Shown here: one piece after another, positions 1-8,171 of the stretch | Layout: each line of letters starts with the position of its first letter | Numbering within the stretch: position 1 is the first letter of the stretch | From: CAZYMF01 sp964648215 | Lineage (GTDB): Bacteria; Desulfobacterota; Binatia; HRBIN30; JACQVA1 | Assembly: GCA_964648215.1 (NCBI GenBank) | Contig: CAZYMF010000214.1 | Span: forward strand, 1-8,171 | Direction: 5' to 3' | DNA length: 8,171 nucleotides | Made by a program: the position numbers and the translations under genes | Notes under the pieces: generated by a model | Database searches by the model: none | What the model was told of the DNA's origin: nothing | What the model saw: the letters and a program-made list of their open reading frames with translations, nothing else

Positions 1-105
1 GGCTATGCCGCATTTTACCGCATGTAGGTCGGCTGGTTCGAAGTGAGTCGCACGGATCGAAAACGTGGCGCCGAGTTGGCCCAATCGAGTCGTTGCACTG
101 AACGG
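1..105. other. left edge, no gene assigned; possible 3' end of a preceding cassette
   Basis: No complete gene is visible here. Two plus-strand frames are open from the left edge. One ends at the TAG at 25-27 after eight codons reading GYAAFYRM. The other ends at the TGA at 99-101, only a few bases before the attC-like repeat that starts at 106. An open frame ending just before an attC-like site would suit the tail of a preceding gene cassette. The fragment is too short and unrecognisable to call as a gene, so this is only a suggestion. Confidence 0.3.
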
Positions 106-166
106 TGCCGAAGCCGCTCCAAGCGCCGGCGGAAAGAGCACCGCGCCTGAGCGGCCTCGTTCGGCA
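106..166 (+). repeat. attC-like imperfect inverted repeat (upstream of toxin-antitoxin pair)
   Basis: TGCCGAA (106-112) pairs perfectly with TTCGGCA (160-166). GCCGCTC (113-119) pairs with GAGCGGC (149-155). C120 on the left arm has no partner, and the stem then continues with A121-T148 and GCGC (123-126) against GCGC (143-146) around a 16-base loop. CTCG (156-159) is unpaired on the right arm only. R-like arms, an unpaired spacer, an L-like stem with one extrahelical base and a total near 60 bases are the known architecture of integron attC sites. GTTCGGC at 159-165 matches the R' consensus GTTRRRY at 6 of 7 positions; the left R'' box (GCCGAAG) fits RYYYAAC less well. The asymmetric spacer is atypical. 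The case rests mainly on the similar site at 659-756. Confidence 0.45.
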
Positions 167-189
167 GCCCGGTACGTTTGCGCTACAAT
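161..189 (+). promoter_or_regulatory. candidate sigma70-type promoter for the toxin-antitoxin operon
   Basis: A good -10 hexamer TACAAT lies at 184-189 (5 of 6 to TATAAT). Seventeen bases upstream is TCGGCA (161-166), a 4-of-6 match to TTGACA. The predicted start of transcription near 196 would leave a leader of about 15 bases containing the ribosome binding site at 201-206. The -35 element lies inside the R'-like box, on the cassette side of the presumed cleavage point, so the promoter would travel with the cassette. Based on sequence match only. Confidence 0.45.
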
Positions 190-200
190 TGCCGTGGAGC

Positions 201-206
201 GGAGGG
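201..206 (+). promoter_or_regulatory. ribosome binding site GGAGGG fixing the antitoxin start at ATG 211
   Basis: GGAGGG sits 4 bases before the ATG at 211. The frame is also open from a TTG at 178, but that codon has no ribosome binding site and lies upstream of the -10 hexamer (184-189), so it would not be in the transcript. ATG 211 is therefore preferred. Confidence 0.7.
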
Positions 207-210
207 TTGT

Positions 211-411
211 ATGACCGAAGTTGAACGGATTGAGCAGCAGATCAAGGGCCTCGACGAGCAGGCATTTGCACAGCTCCGCCAATGGTTCATTGAGTACGAC
301 CATGCGCGTTGGGATCGCCAGATCGAGGCTGATTCGGCTTCGGGAAAACTCGATGTTCTCGCGGACGAAGCCCTGACTGAGCATCGCGCCGGCAAGACCC
401 GCCCCCTGTGA
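211..411 (+). CDS. type II toxin-antitoxin system antitoxin, small helical protein
   Basis: This 66-residue, charged and largely helical protein is the likely antitoxin of the pair completed by the next gene, which it overlaps by 4 bases (GTGA). The order antitoxin then toxin is the usual one. The C-terminal half (residues 42-66, containing SGKLD, DEALTEHRAGKTR) resembles the segment with which small antitoxins wrap and neutralise RelE/ParE toxins. No clear ribbon-helix-helix or helix-turn-helix is visible, so whether it represses its own promoter is uncertain. The start at ATG 211 is chosen for its ribosome binding site rather than the upstream TTG at 178. The role is inferred from size, pairing and resemblance; the exact antitoxin family is not assigned. 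Confidence 0.82.
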   Translation: MTEVERIEQQIKGLDEQAFAQLRQWFIEYDHARWDRQIEADSASGKLDVLADEALTEHRAGKTRPL

Positions 412-659
412 AGCATTTCGCCAGCAGTCGATTCTGGCAACGGTATGCGGCGCTGCCAGGGGAAATCCGAAACCTAGCGGACAAAAGTTATGAGCTTCTC
501 AAGCGCGATGCGAAGCACCCATCGTTGCATTTCAAGAAGCTCGGAAAGTTCTGGTCGGTACGCGTTGGGCTGCACCATCGGGCCTTGGCAATCGAAGTCG
601 AAGACGGAATGCTCTGGGTTTGGATTGGCACGCACGCTGAGTATGATCGGCTCTTATAA
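408..659 (+). CDS. RelE/ParE-superfamily toxin of a type II toxin-antitoxin pair
   Basis: This 83-residue basic protein begins at a GTG that overlaps the antitoxin's stop codon, so the two are translationally coupled. The order of elements fits the RelE/ParE fold: an N-terminal helical part (residues 5-33, FWQRYAALPGEIRNLADKSY), then a beta-rich core starting at HPSLHFKKLGKFWSVRVG (37-54), with R52 and R58 on the strands, and the terminal strand LWVWIGTHAEYDRLL (69-83) carrying H76, Y79 and D80. Members act as mRNA interferases (RelE/HigB) or gyrase poisons (ParE). The sequence alone does not say which applies here. The full-length frame with no disruption suggests an active toxin. The stop codon touches the attC-like repeat at 659, a spacing typical of cassette genes. 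Confidence 0.85.
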   Translation: MKHFASSRFWQRYAALPGEIRNLADKSYELLKRDAKHPSLHFKKLGKFWSVRVGLHHRALAIEVEDGMLWVWIGTHAEYDRLL

Positions 660-756
660 GCCGAACCGGCCGCTGGAACCGACGGCGGGCGGTGGCTGGT
701 TCCTTGATTCGAAGCTGTTGTCGGCCCGCCACGGTTCAGCGGCAGGGCGTCCGGCT
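659..756 (+). repeat. attC-like imperfect inverted repeat directly after the toxin gene
   Basis: The arms are 659-690 and 724-756 with a 33-base loop. AGCCGAAC (659-666) pairs with GTCCGGCT (749-756) except at one position. CG (667-668) faces AGGGC (744-748) as an unpaired spacer. GCCGCTG (669-675) pairs with CAGCGGC (737-743), and G676 is a single unpaired base. AACCG (677-681) pairs with CGGTT (732-736), and GGCGGGC (684-690) pairs with GCCCGCC (724-730). R box, spacer, L box with one extrahelical base, and a variable loop match integron attC architecture. Against the consensus, GCCGAAC matches RYYYAAC at 6 of 7 and GTCCGGC matches GTTRRRY at 5 of 7. Position immediately after a cassette-type gene supports the call. 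The alternative is a REP-like intergenic palindrome. Confidence 0.55.
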
Positions 757-803
757 GGTGGAGCAGACTTTCCGAATGATCGGCCCAGACAGATCTTTCC
801 TGG

Positions 804-824
804 CCTCCCTTTTCCAGAGGGAGG
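804..824 (-). terminator. hairpin, possible weak terminator of the nuo operon
   Basis: CCTCCCT (804-810) and AGGGAGG (818-824) form a perfect 7-bp stem with a 7-base loop, about 70 bases beyond the last operon stop codon. Reading in the operon direction, the stem is followed by CCAGGAAAG, with no U tract, so it is not a classical intrinsic terminator. It may slow polymerase, protect a 3' end, or be part of the degenerate repeat that lies next to it. Confidence 0.25.
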
Positions 825-840
825 TACCCTTGTGCGAAAC

Positions 841-865
841 GAAAATCGACAGTCTCCAGGGGGAG
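841..865 (-). repeat. degenerate C-rich intergenic repeat, copy 1
   Basis: Read on the minus strand, this is a small CTCC-N4-GGAG hairpin, one base, then the 12-mer CTGTCGATTTTC. The same arrangement with the identical 12-mer occurs on the plus strand at 8106-8132. Both copies are outside genes, which suggests a dispersed intergenic repeat family. Confidence 0.5.
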
Positions 866-893
866 GGGGACACGGATTCGCGAAGGGATGGGA

Positions 894-1172
894 TCAGTCC
901 GCCGGGCGCTTCAGACTCGCCGGCAGGTCGTCGTTCTCCCAGTCGCCGTCCTTCGTCTTGCGAACGGCCGAGCCGACGTAGTCGTAGCGTTGCCAGTAGA
1001 TCGCGCGCTCGACGGCGCCGGCGGGGTCGTTGGGCGGGCGGCGGTAGAGCCACTTCTCGTTGAACCGGAAGCCGTGCTCCTCGCGCAAGCGCGGCTCGTT
1101 GACGCTGCCCTCGGTCACGTCGGGTGTGCCGAACTGCTTGACGACGAGGTTTCGTGGAATCGCACCGGGCAT
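894..1172 (-). CDS. unrecognised 92-residue protein, last gene of the nuo operon
   Basis: I do not recognise this protein. Its ATG at 1172 lies one base after the nuoEF stop codon, so it is almost certainly co-transcribed and translationally coupled. The frame is open further upstream, to 1280, but that extension lies inside nuoEF and has shadow-like Arg/Ser-rich composition, so the start at 1172 is preferred despite only a weak GAG upstream. The product is soluble and rich in aromatic and charged residues, with FNEKWLYRR (residues 37-45), IYWQRYDYVGSAVR (58-71) and an acidic tail DGDWENDDLP. It has no cysteines, membrane segment or signal peptide. Its position suggests a lineage-specific accessory or assembly protein for the complex I hydrophilic arm. 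That is inference from context only; a passenger gene is possible. Confidence 0.72.
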   Translation of the reverse strand: MPGAIPRNLVVKQFGTPDVTEGSVNEPRLREEHGFRFNEKWLYRRPPNDPAGAVERAIYWQRYDYVGSAVRKTKDGDWENDDLPASLKRPAD

Positions 1173-1173
1173 T

Positions 1174-4708
<3,535 letters not shown>

Positions 4709-4720
4709 GGTTCCTCTCCC

Positions 4721-5266
4721 TCAGCGGTCGTAGCCGCGCCGCAGGTGCGGCAGACGGGTGCGGATCAGCTTGTCCACCGGCACCAGCAGATCCTGCTTGT
4801 GCCACAGCGTGCCCTGGCGGGAAAAGGCCGCGATCTCGACGTTCTGGCTCATCACGATGGCTTCCTCCGGGCACGCCTCCTCGCACAGGCCACAGTACAT
4901 GCAGCGCGACATGTTGATGTCGAAAGTGCCGGGATAGCGCTCGATCTCGTCCTCGGTCTCGGCGGGGAAGATGGTGATGCAATCGGTCGGGCACGCCCAC
5001 TCGCACAGACCGCAGGCGACGCAGCGCTCCTTGCCGTTGTCCATCTGTACCAGCACCGGCATGCCGCGGAAGGCGTTGGGGATTGCCAGTCGCTGCTCGG
5101 GAAACTGCACGGTGAACACGGTCGGCTTGCGGCGGATGAAGCCCCACAGGTTGCGCCAGAAGTGACGGTTGGTCACCCAGAAGCCGACGAGCAGCGCGCG
5201 CGCGCCGAACAGCCAGCCGGGGCCCTGCGGCTGGGGGCGGGCGACGGTGACGACGCGGGTGGCCAT
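4721..5266 (-). CDS. nuoI: NADH-quinone oxidoreductase subunit I (2x[4Fe-4S] ferredoxin)
   Basis: This 181-residue subunit carries two classic 4Fe-4S motifs: CVACGLCEWACP with C82, C85, C88 and C92, and CMYCGLCEEACP with C122, C125, C128 and C132. Crossing over between the motifs forms clusters N6a and N6b, which relay electrons from NuoG to N2 in NuoB. The N-terminal stretch (18-43, aromatic and hydrophobic with interspersed basic residues) fits the amphipathic membrane-surface helix of NuoI. The frame is open upstream to 5668, but that extension lies within nuoG. The ATG at 5266 has a full GGAGGAG 7 bases upstream and shares one base with the nuoG stop codon (TGATG), which settles the start. 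Length is normal for the family. Confidence 0.97.
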   Translation of the reverse strand: MATRVVTVARPQPQGPGWLFGARALLVGFWVTNRHFWRNLWGFIRRKPTVFTVQFPEQRLAIPNAFRGMPVLVQMDNGKERCVACGLCEWACPTDCITIFPAETEDEIERYPGTFDINMSRCMYCGLCEEACPEEAIVMSQNVEIAAFSRQGTLWHKQDLLVPVDKLIRTRLPHLRRGYDR

Positions 5267-6838
5267 CAGCCCGCTCCTCCCGCCTGCGGCAGGGCGTACC
5301 CGAGCGGGCCGATCCGCGCCAAGGTCAGCCCGGCGTATGCCGGGACGGCGGCGCCGATCTCCCGCAGCACCGCCTCGGGGTCGGCGTCGGGCCGCGCCTC
5401 GAACAGCAGCCCCATCAGGCGGCAGAAGATCTCGCCGTCGCTCGGCTGGTCCGACGCGGGTTCGATGGCGCGTTGCAGCCGTTGCACGCGGCCGGCGCAG
5501 TTGGTGAAGGTGCCCTCCTTTTCCGCAAAGGTCAGGGACGGGAGAACGATGTCGGCACGTTCGCTCCACGGCGAGCGCAGGACATCCTGAACGATCAGGC
5601 ACTCCACCCGCTCGACGGCCCGCTCCAGTCGCTTCGCCTCGGCGACCGCCCAGAGGTCGGGGCCGCAAACGTAGAGCGCGCGCACGTCACCGGCGGCGGC
5701 CGCGTCGAGAATGCCATTCAAATCGTGGCCACCGGCATCCGGGCGCAGACCCATGTCCCGCGCGCCGCGCGCATTGGCGGCCCGATCGGCCTTGAGGAGG
5801 ATGTCGTCGCTCTTTCCCTGCGCCACCGGCACGGCGACGTGGACGACGCCGAGGGCTCGCAGGAGCTGGGCGAAGCGGAACAGCTCCTCGTTGGTGAGGT
5901 GCGCCGAGGCCACGGCGGCGATGCCGCGGCCGCCCGTGTCGGTCGCCACCCGACGCAGCGCGGTGGTGGCGGCGTCCAGCGCCTCGTACCACTTCGCCGG
6001 CTGCTGCGAGCCGTTGCGGCGCAGCAGCGGCTCGCGCAGACGGGCGGGGTCGAGGGCGGGCTTGTAGCTCTCGCGGCCGTGATCGCACATCCAGGTCTCG
6101 TTCACCGCGTCGTTGCGCCGCGGCATGATCCGCCAGACGCGGTTGCGGTAGTGCTGCACGGTGATGTTGCAACCGTTGGAGCAGCTCGGGCACACCGTCT
6201 CGGTCTTCTTCAGGAACCAGACGCGCAGCTTGTGATGGAAGTCCTTGCTCTCGAGCGCGCCCACCGGGCAGATGTCGGCGGTGCAGATGGAGTAGTCGTT
6301 GGCCAGCGGGACGCCGTCGACGACGTCGAGGACGGTGCGATCGCCCATGTTGAAGGTGCCGAGCTCGTTGGTGCCGGTGATCTCGCGGCAGAAGCGCACG
6401 CAGCGGCGGCAGAGGATGCAGCGCTCCTGGTCGAGGATCATGCGCGGCCCGATGTCCTTGCGCTTCTCCAGCTTGCGGCGCGGCTCGCGGCTGTGCGAGC
6501 GGCGGCTGCCGTACGCGAACGAGTAGTCCTGCAGCAGGCACTCGCCGGCCTTGTCGCAAATGGGGCAGTCGAGCGGGTGGTTGACCAGGTACAGCTCCAT
6601 CACCCCGCGTCGGGCGTTCTCCACCGCCGGCGTGCGCGTGCGCACCACCAGGCCGTCGCGCACCGGCGTGTTGCAGGCGATGGACAGCTTGGGGCTGCCC
6701 TCGATCTCCACCTGGCACATGCGGCAGTTGCCGTCGACGGCGAGCTTGGGGTGCCAGCAGTAGTGCGGAATATGGATGTCGTTCTCGAGCGCCACCGGCA
6801 GCAGCATCGCTCCTTCCGGGGCCTCGATGCGGCGGTCG

Positions 6839-6858
<20 letters not shown>
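5266..6858 (-). CDS. nuoG: NADH-quinone oxidoreductase subunit G, short form with N7 motif
   Basis: This 530-residue protein starts with a 2Fe-2S ferredoxin domain holding N1b (C34, C45, C48, C62). Next come the His-Cys3 cluster N5 (H94, C98, C101, C107 in NHPLDCPICDKAGEC) and N4 (C147, C150, C153 and C197 in CPVGAL). A further CxxCxxxC-x27-C set (C223, C226, C230, C258) is the N7 cluster, present only in some bacteria. Residues 259-530 are a reduced molybdopterin-oxidoreductase-type domain without cofactor role. They include WSERADIVLPSLTFAEKEGT (431-450), typical of the NuoG domain end. At 530 residues it is much shorter than E. coli NuoG (about 908) or Thermus Nqo3 (about 783), the loss falling in this C-terminal domain. 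The frame is intact. The start overlaps nuoB by 20 bases and has an upstream GAGGA. Confidence 0.95.
5274..5280 (-). promoter_or_regulatory. ribosome binding site GGAGGAG fixing the nuoI start
   Basis: On the minus strand GGAGGAG lies 7 bases before ATG 5266, inside the last codons of nuoG. It rules out the long upstream extension of this frame, which would overlap nuoG by about 400 bases. Confidence 0.85.
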
Positions 6859-7459
<601 letters not shown>

Positions 7460-7738
7460 CGTTCTCTCCCGTCTGGGCGAAACACGGCGCGCCGGTGGAG
7501 ATAGCGCCCGGAGCTACGCTCCCGTACGTCGGCTACGCCGTTGTCGTCATCGCGCTGGCATGCGTTCCGTCCGCGGACGCCCTTGCGAGGCGTCGCACCG
7601 TGGCCGGCGCTAGATCAACCGTCAAGCCCCGTGCTGAGACGGCTGAATCAACGCCGCGCTCACCATCTGAGTGCTACGAAAAGTATCGCAACCACCACCG
7701 TACCGCAACCGGGGGGTCGCCCCGGCAACGGCTCGATT
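7460..7738. other. intergenic region upstream of nuoB; operon promoter expected here
   Basis: These 279 bases separate nuoB from the next minus-strand gene. Transcription of the nuo operon should start here unless it reads through from upstream. No convincing promoter is visible: the best minus-strand candidate is GATACT (complement near 7682-7687) with TTGCGG 15 bases upstream, which is weak. The region holds a 12-base palindrome CGTCCGCGGACG (7568-7579), an overlapping 6-bp stem-loop (GACGCC 7576-7581 with GGCGTC 7589-7594), and a GC-rich hairpin at 7709-7725. I see no tRNA, riboswitch or gene with good support. Confidence 0.45.
7709..7725 (-). terminator. GC-rich hairpin after the 85-codon gene, possible terminator
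   Basis: CCGGGG (7709-7714) pairs with CCCCGG (7720-7725) around a 5-base loop. It lies 13 bases beyond the stop codon of the minus-strand gene at 7739. There is no T tract directly after it on the minus strand, so it is at best a weak intrinsic terminator. Its place between the two genes suggests that the upstream gene is not part of the nuo operon. Confidence 0.3.
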
Positions 7739-7996
7739 TCATTCGACCGGGGCGTTGGGCGAGCTCTTGCGGCCTTCTTCCCACGGCGCGCGCGGCTGGT
7801 AGGCCTGCGCCGCCAGCAGCGCCGCGACCGGCCAGACCTGATCGCCGTGCCGGTGCTCGGCGGCGCAGCGGGGATCGCCGCAGTGCACGGCAGCGACGCG
7901 CACGCGCCCGTCCGCTTCGCGCGCTGCGACGCGGCCGTAGCGAGGATAGGGGGCGTAGCCCGGGAGCATCACCACCTCGCCGATCTCGAGCGCCAT
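7739..7996 (-). CDS. unrecognised 85-residue protein, possibly a small beta-barrel
   Basis: I do not recognise this protein. The N-terminal part (residues 2-37: GEVVMLPGY, RYGRVAAREADGRVRVAAV) alternates hydrophobic and polar residues with glycines, as in a small SH3-like or KOW-like barrel. A Cys-His-rich patch (C39, C44, H48, H50) follows in HCGDPRCAAEHRH. That is a possible metal site, but it is not a standard zinc finger. The C-terminus is Pro/Arg-rich and probably disordered. There is no signal peptide or membrane segment. The ATG at 7996 lacks a strong ribosome binding site, which lowers confidence. It faces the same way as the nuo operon but is separated by 279 bases and a hairpin. It could be a spurious frame in high-GC DNA, though the composition is more protein-like than its shadows. 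Confidence 0.55.
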   Translation of the reverse strand: MALEIGEVVMLPGYAPYPRYGRVAAREADGRVRVAAVHCGDPRCAAEHRHGDQVWPVAALLAAQAYQPRAPWEEGRKSSPNAPVE

Positions 7997-8171
7997 GGTT
8001 CATCGCTACCCCGCGTCGGGCAACGACGCAATACGGGTCGTGCGCCAGGGCGCACGGTGAGAAGATGCATTCAAAGCTGTGTGCTCGGGTCCCCTCACCC
8101 CGACCCTCTCCCAGGGGAGCCTGTCGATTTTCTCGGTCGTTCACGATGACCGCGCTCGGGCAATGCGGTAG
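7997..8171. other. right edge, no gene; contains hairpin and intergenic repeat
   Basis: No supported gene is seen. A perfect 6-bp hairpin GTGCGC-CAGG-GCGCAC lies at 8040-8055, and the second copy of the C-rich repeat at 8106-8132. The hairpin is just upstream of the 85-codon gene, but no role is evident. Confidence 0.5.
8106..8132 (+). repeat. degenerate C-rich intergenic repeat, copy 2
   Basis: A CTCC-CAGG-GGAG hairpin (8108-8119) is followed by one base and the 12-mer CTGTCGATTTTC (8121-8132), identical to the 12-mer at 841-852 on the other strand. The preceding CCCTCACCCCGACCCT resembles a C-rich intergenic motif often seen in high-GC genomes. The two copies lie on either side of the nuo operon in opposite orientation. 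Confidence 0.5.

Larger units (their letters stand above)
160..749 (+). mobile_element. probable integron gene cassette carrying a toxin-antitoxin pair
   Basis: Integron cassettes run from one attC cleavage point (G^TT) to the next. Here the presumed points are 159/160 and 749/750, giving a 590-base unit. It holds a promoter candidate at its very start, a two-gene toxin-antitoxin operon, and an attC-like site beginning at the toxin's stop codon. This is the usual cassette layout. RelE/ParE-type toxin-antitoxin pairs are well known as cassette genes that stabilise arrays. GC content (about 55% over 421-660) is well below the neighbouring nuo genes, which fits acquisition. No integron integrase is seen, so this would be an isolated cassette, the edge of a larger array to the left, or a CALIN-type cluster. 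The alternative is a native toxin-antitoxin locus flanked by unrelated hairpins. Confidence 0.5.
757..893. other. gene-free stretch between cassette end and nuo operon end
   Basis: These 137 bases lie between the attC-like repeat and the stop codon of the last operon gene on the other strand. They hold a 7-bp hairpin (804-824) and one copy of a C-rich intergenic repeat (841-865), both described separately. I see no gene. If the nuo operon ends by intrinsic termination, the signal should be here, but there is no hairpin followed by a clear T tract. Confidence 0.6.

Noticed and set aside
7568..7594. 12-base palindrome and overlapping stem-loop upstream of nuoB as a possible operator or leader structure
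   Set aside because: No promoter can be placed around it and there is no second copy. It is noted in the intergenic entry only.
7495..7710. Plus-strand frame from GTG 7495 with a signal-peptide-like start (GYAVVVIALACVPSADALA)
   Set aside because: It has no ribosome binding site. The sequence after the hydrophobic part becomes low-complexity, and the frame runs antisense into the 85-codon gene. Chance is the simpler explanation.
8040..8055. Perfect hairpin GTGCGC-CAGG-GCGCAC upstream of the 85-codon gene
   Set aside because: It is a short single hairpin with no adjacent promoter or T tract. Such palindromes are common in high-GC DNA, so no operator or terminator is called.

Overview
The window is high-GC bacterial DNA dominated by one tightly packed minus-strand operon (7459 down to 894). 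It encodes the whole hydrophilic arm of respiratory complex I (NADH:quinone oxidoreductase): nuoB, nuoG, nuoI, a nuoC-nuoD fusion and a nuoE-nuoF fusion, followed by an unnamed 92-codon gene. Cysteine motifs for nine Fe-S clusters can be read (N1a, N1b, N2, N3, N4, N5, N6a, N6b, N7), together with the FMN/NADH site in NuoF and the quinone-site His/Tyr motifs in NuoD. No membrane-arm gene (nuoA, H, J, K, L, M, N) lies in the window, and both ends of the operon are bounded by unrelated sequence, so the proton-pumping arm must be encoded elsewhere if this is a full complex I. GC content, the B-G-I-CD-EF order and the two fusions suggest an uncultured deltaproteobacteria-like lineage (for example Desulfobacterota/Binatia-like), but this placement is inference only.

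Left part (1-893). A lower-GC block (about 55% over 421-660, hand counted) carries a plus-strand type II toxin-antitoxin pair: a 66-residue antitoxin and an 83-residue RelE/ParE-like toxin overlapping by 4 bases. The pair is bracketed by two imperfect inverted repeats, at 106-166 and 659-756. Both have the layout of integron attC sites: R-like arms, an unpaired spacer, an L-like stem with one extra base on the left arm, and a terminal loop. The 590 bases between the two presumed cleavage points look like one integron gene cassette with its own promoter. No integrase gene is present in the window. From 757 to 893 there is a short gene-free stretch with a hairpin and one copy of a degenerate intergenic repeat.

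Right part (7460-8171). A 279-base gap upstream of nuoB must hold the operon's promoter, although no strong one is visible. Beyond it is a small unrecognised minus-strand gene (85 codons), and then a gene-free end containing a second, opposite-orientation copy of the intergenic repeat.

How the genes work together: NuoEF would oxidise NADH through FMN. Electrons then pass through the NuoG and NuoI clusters to N2 in NuoB, next to the quinone site formed with NuoCD. Overlapping or near-touching gene ends imply translational coupling of this one assembly unit. The toxin-antitoxin cassette is a separate, probably acquired, passenger.
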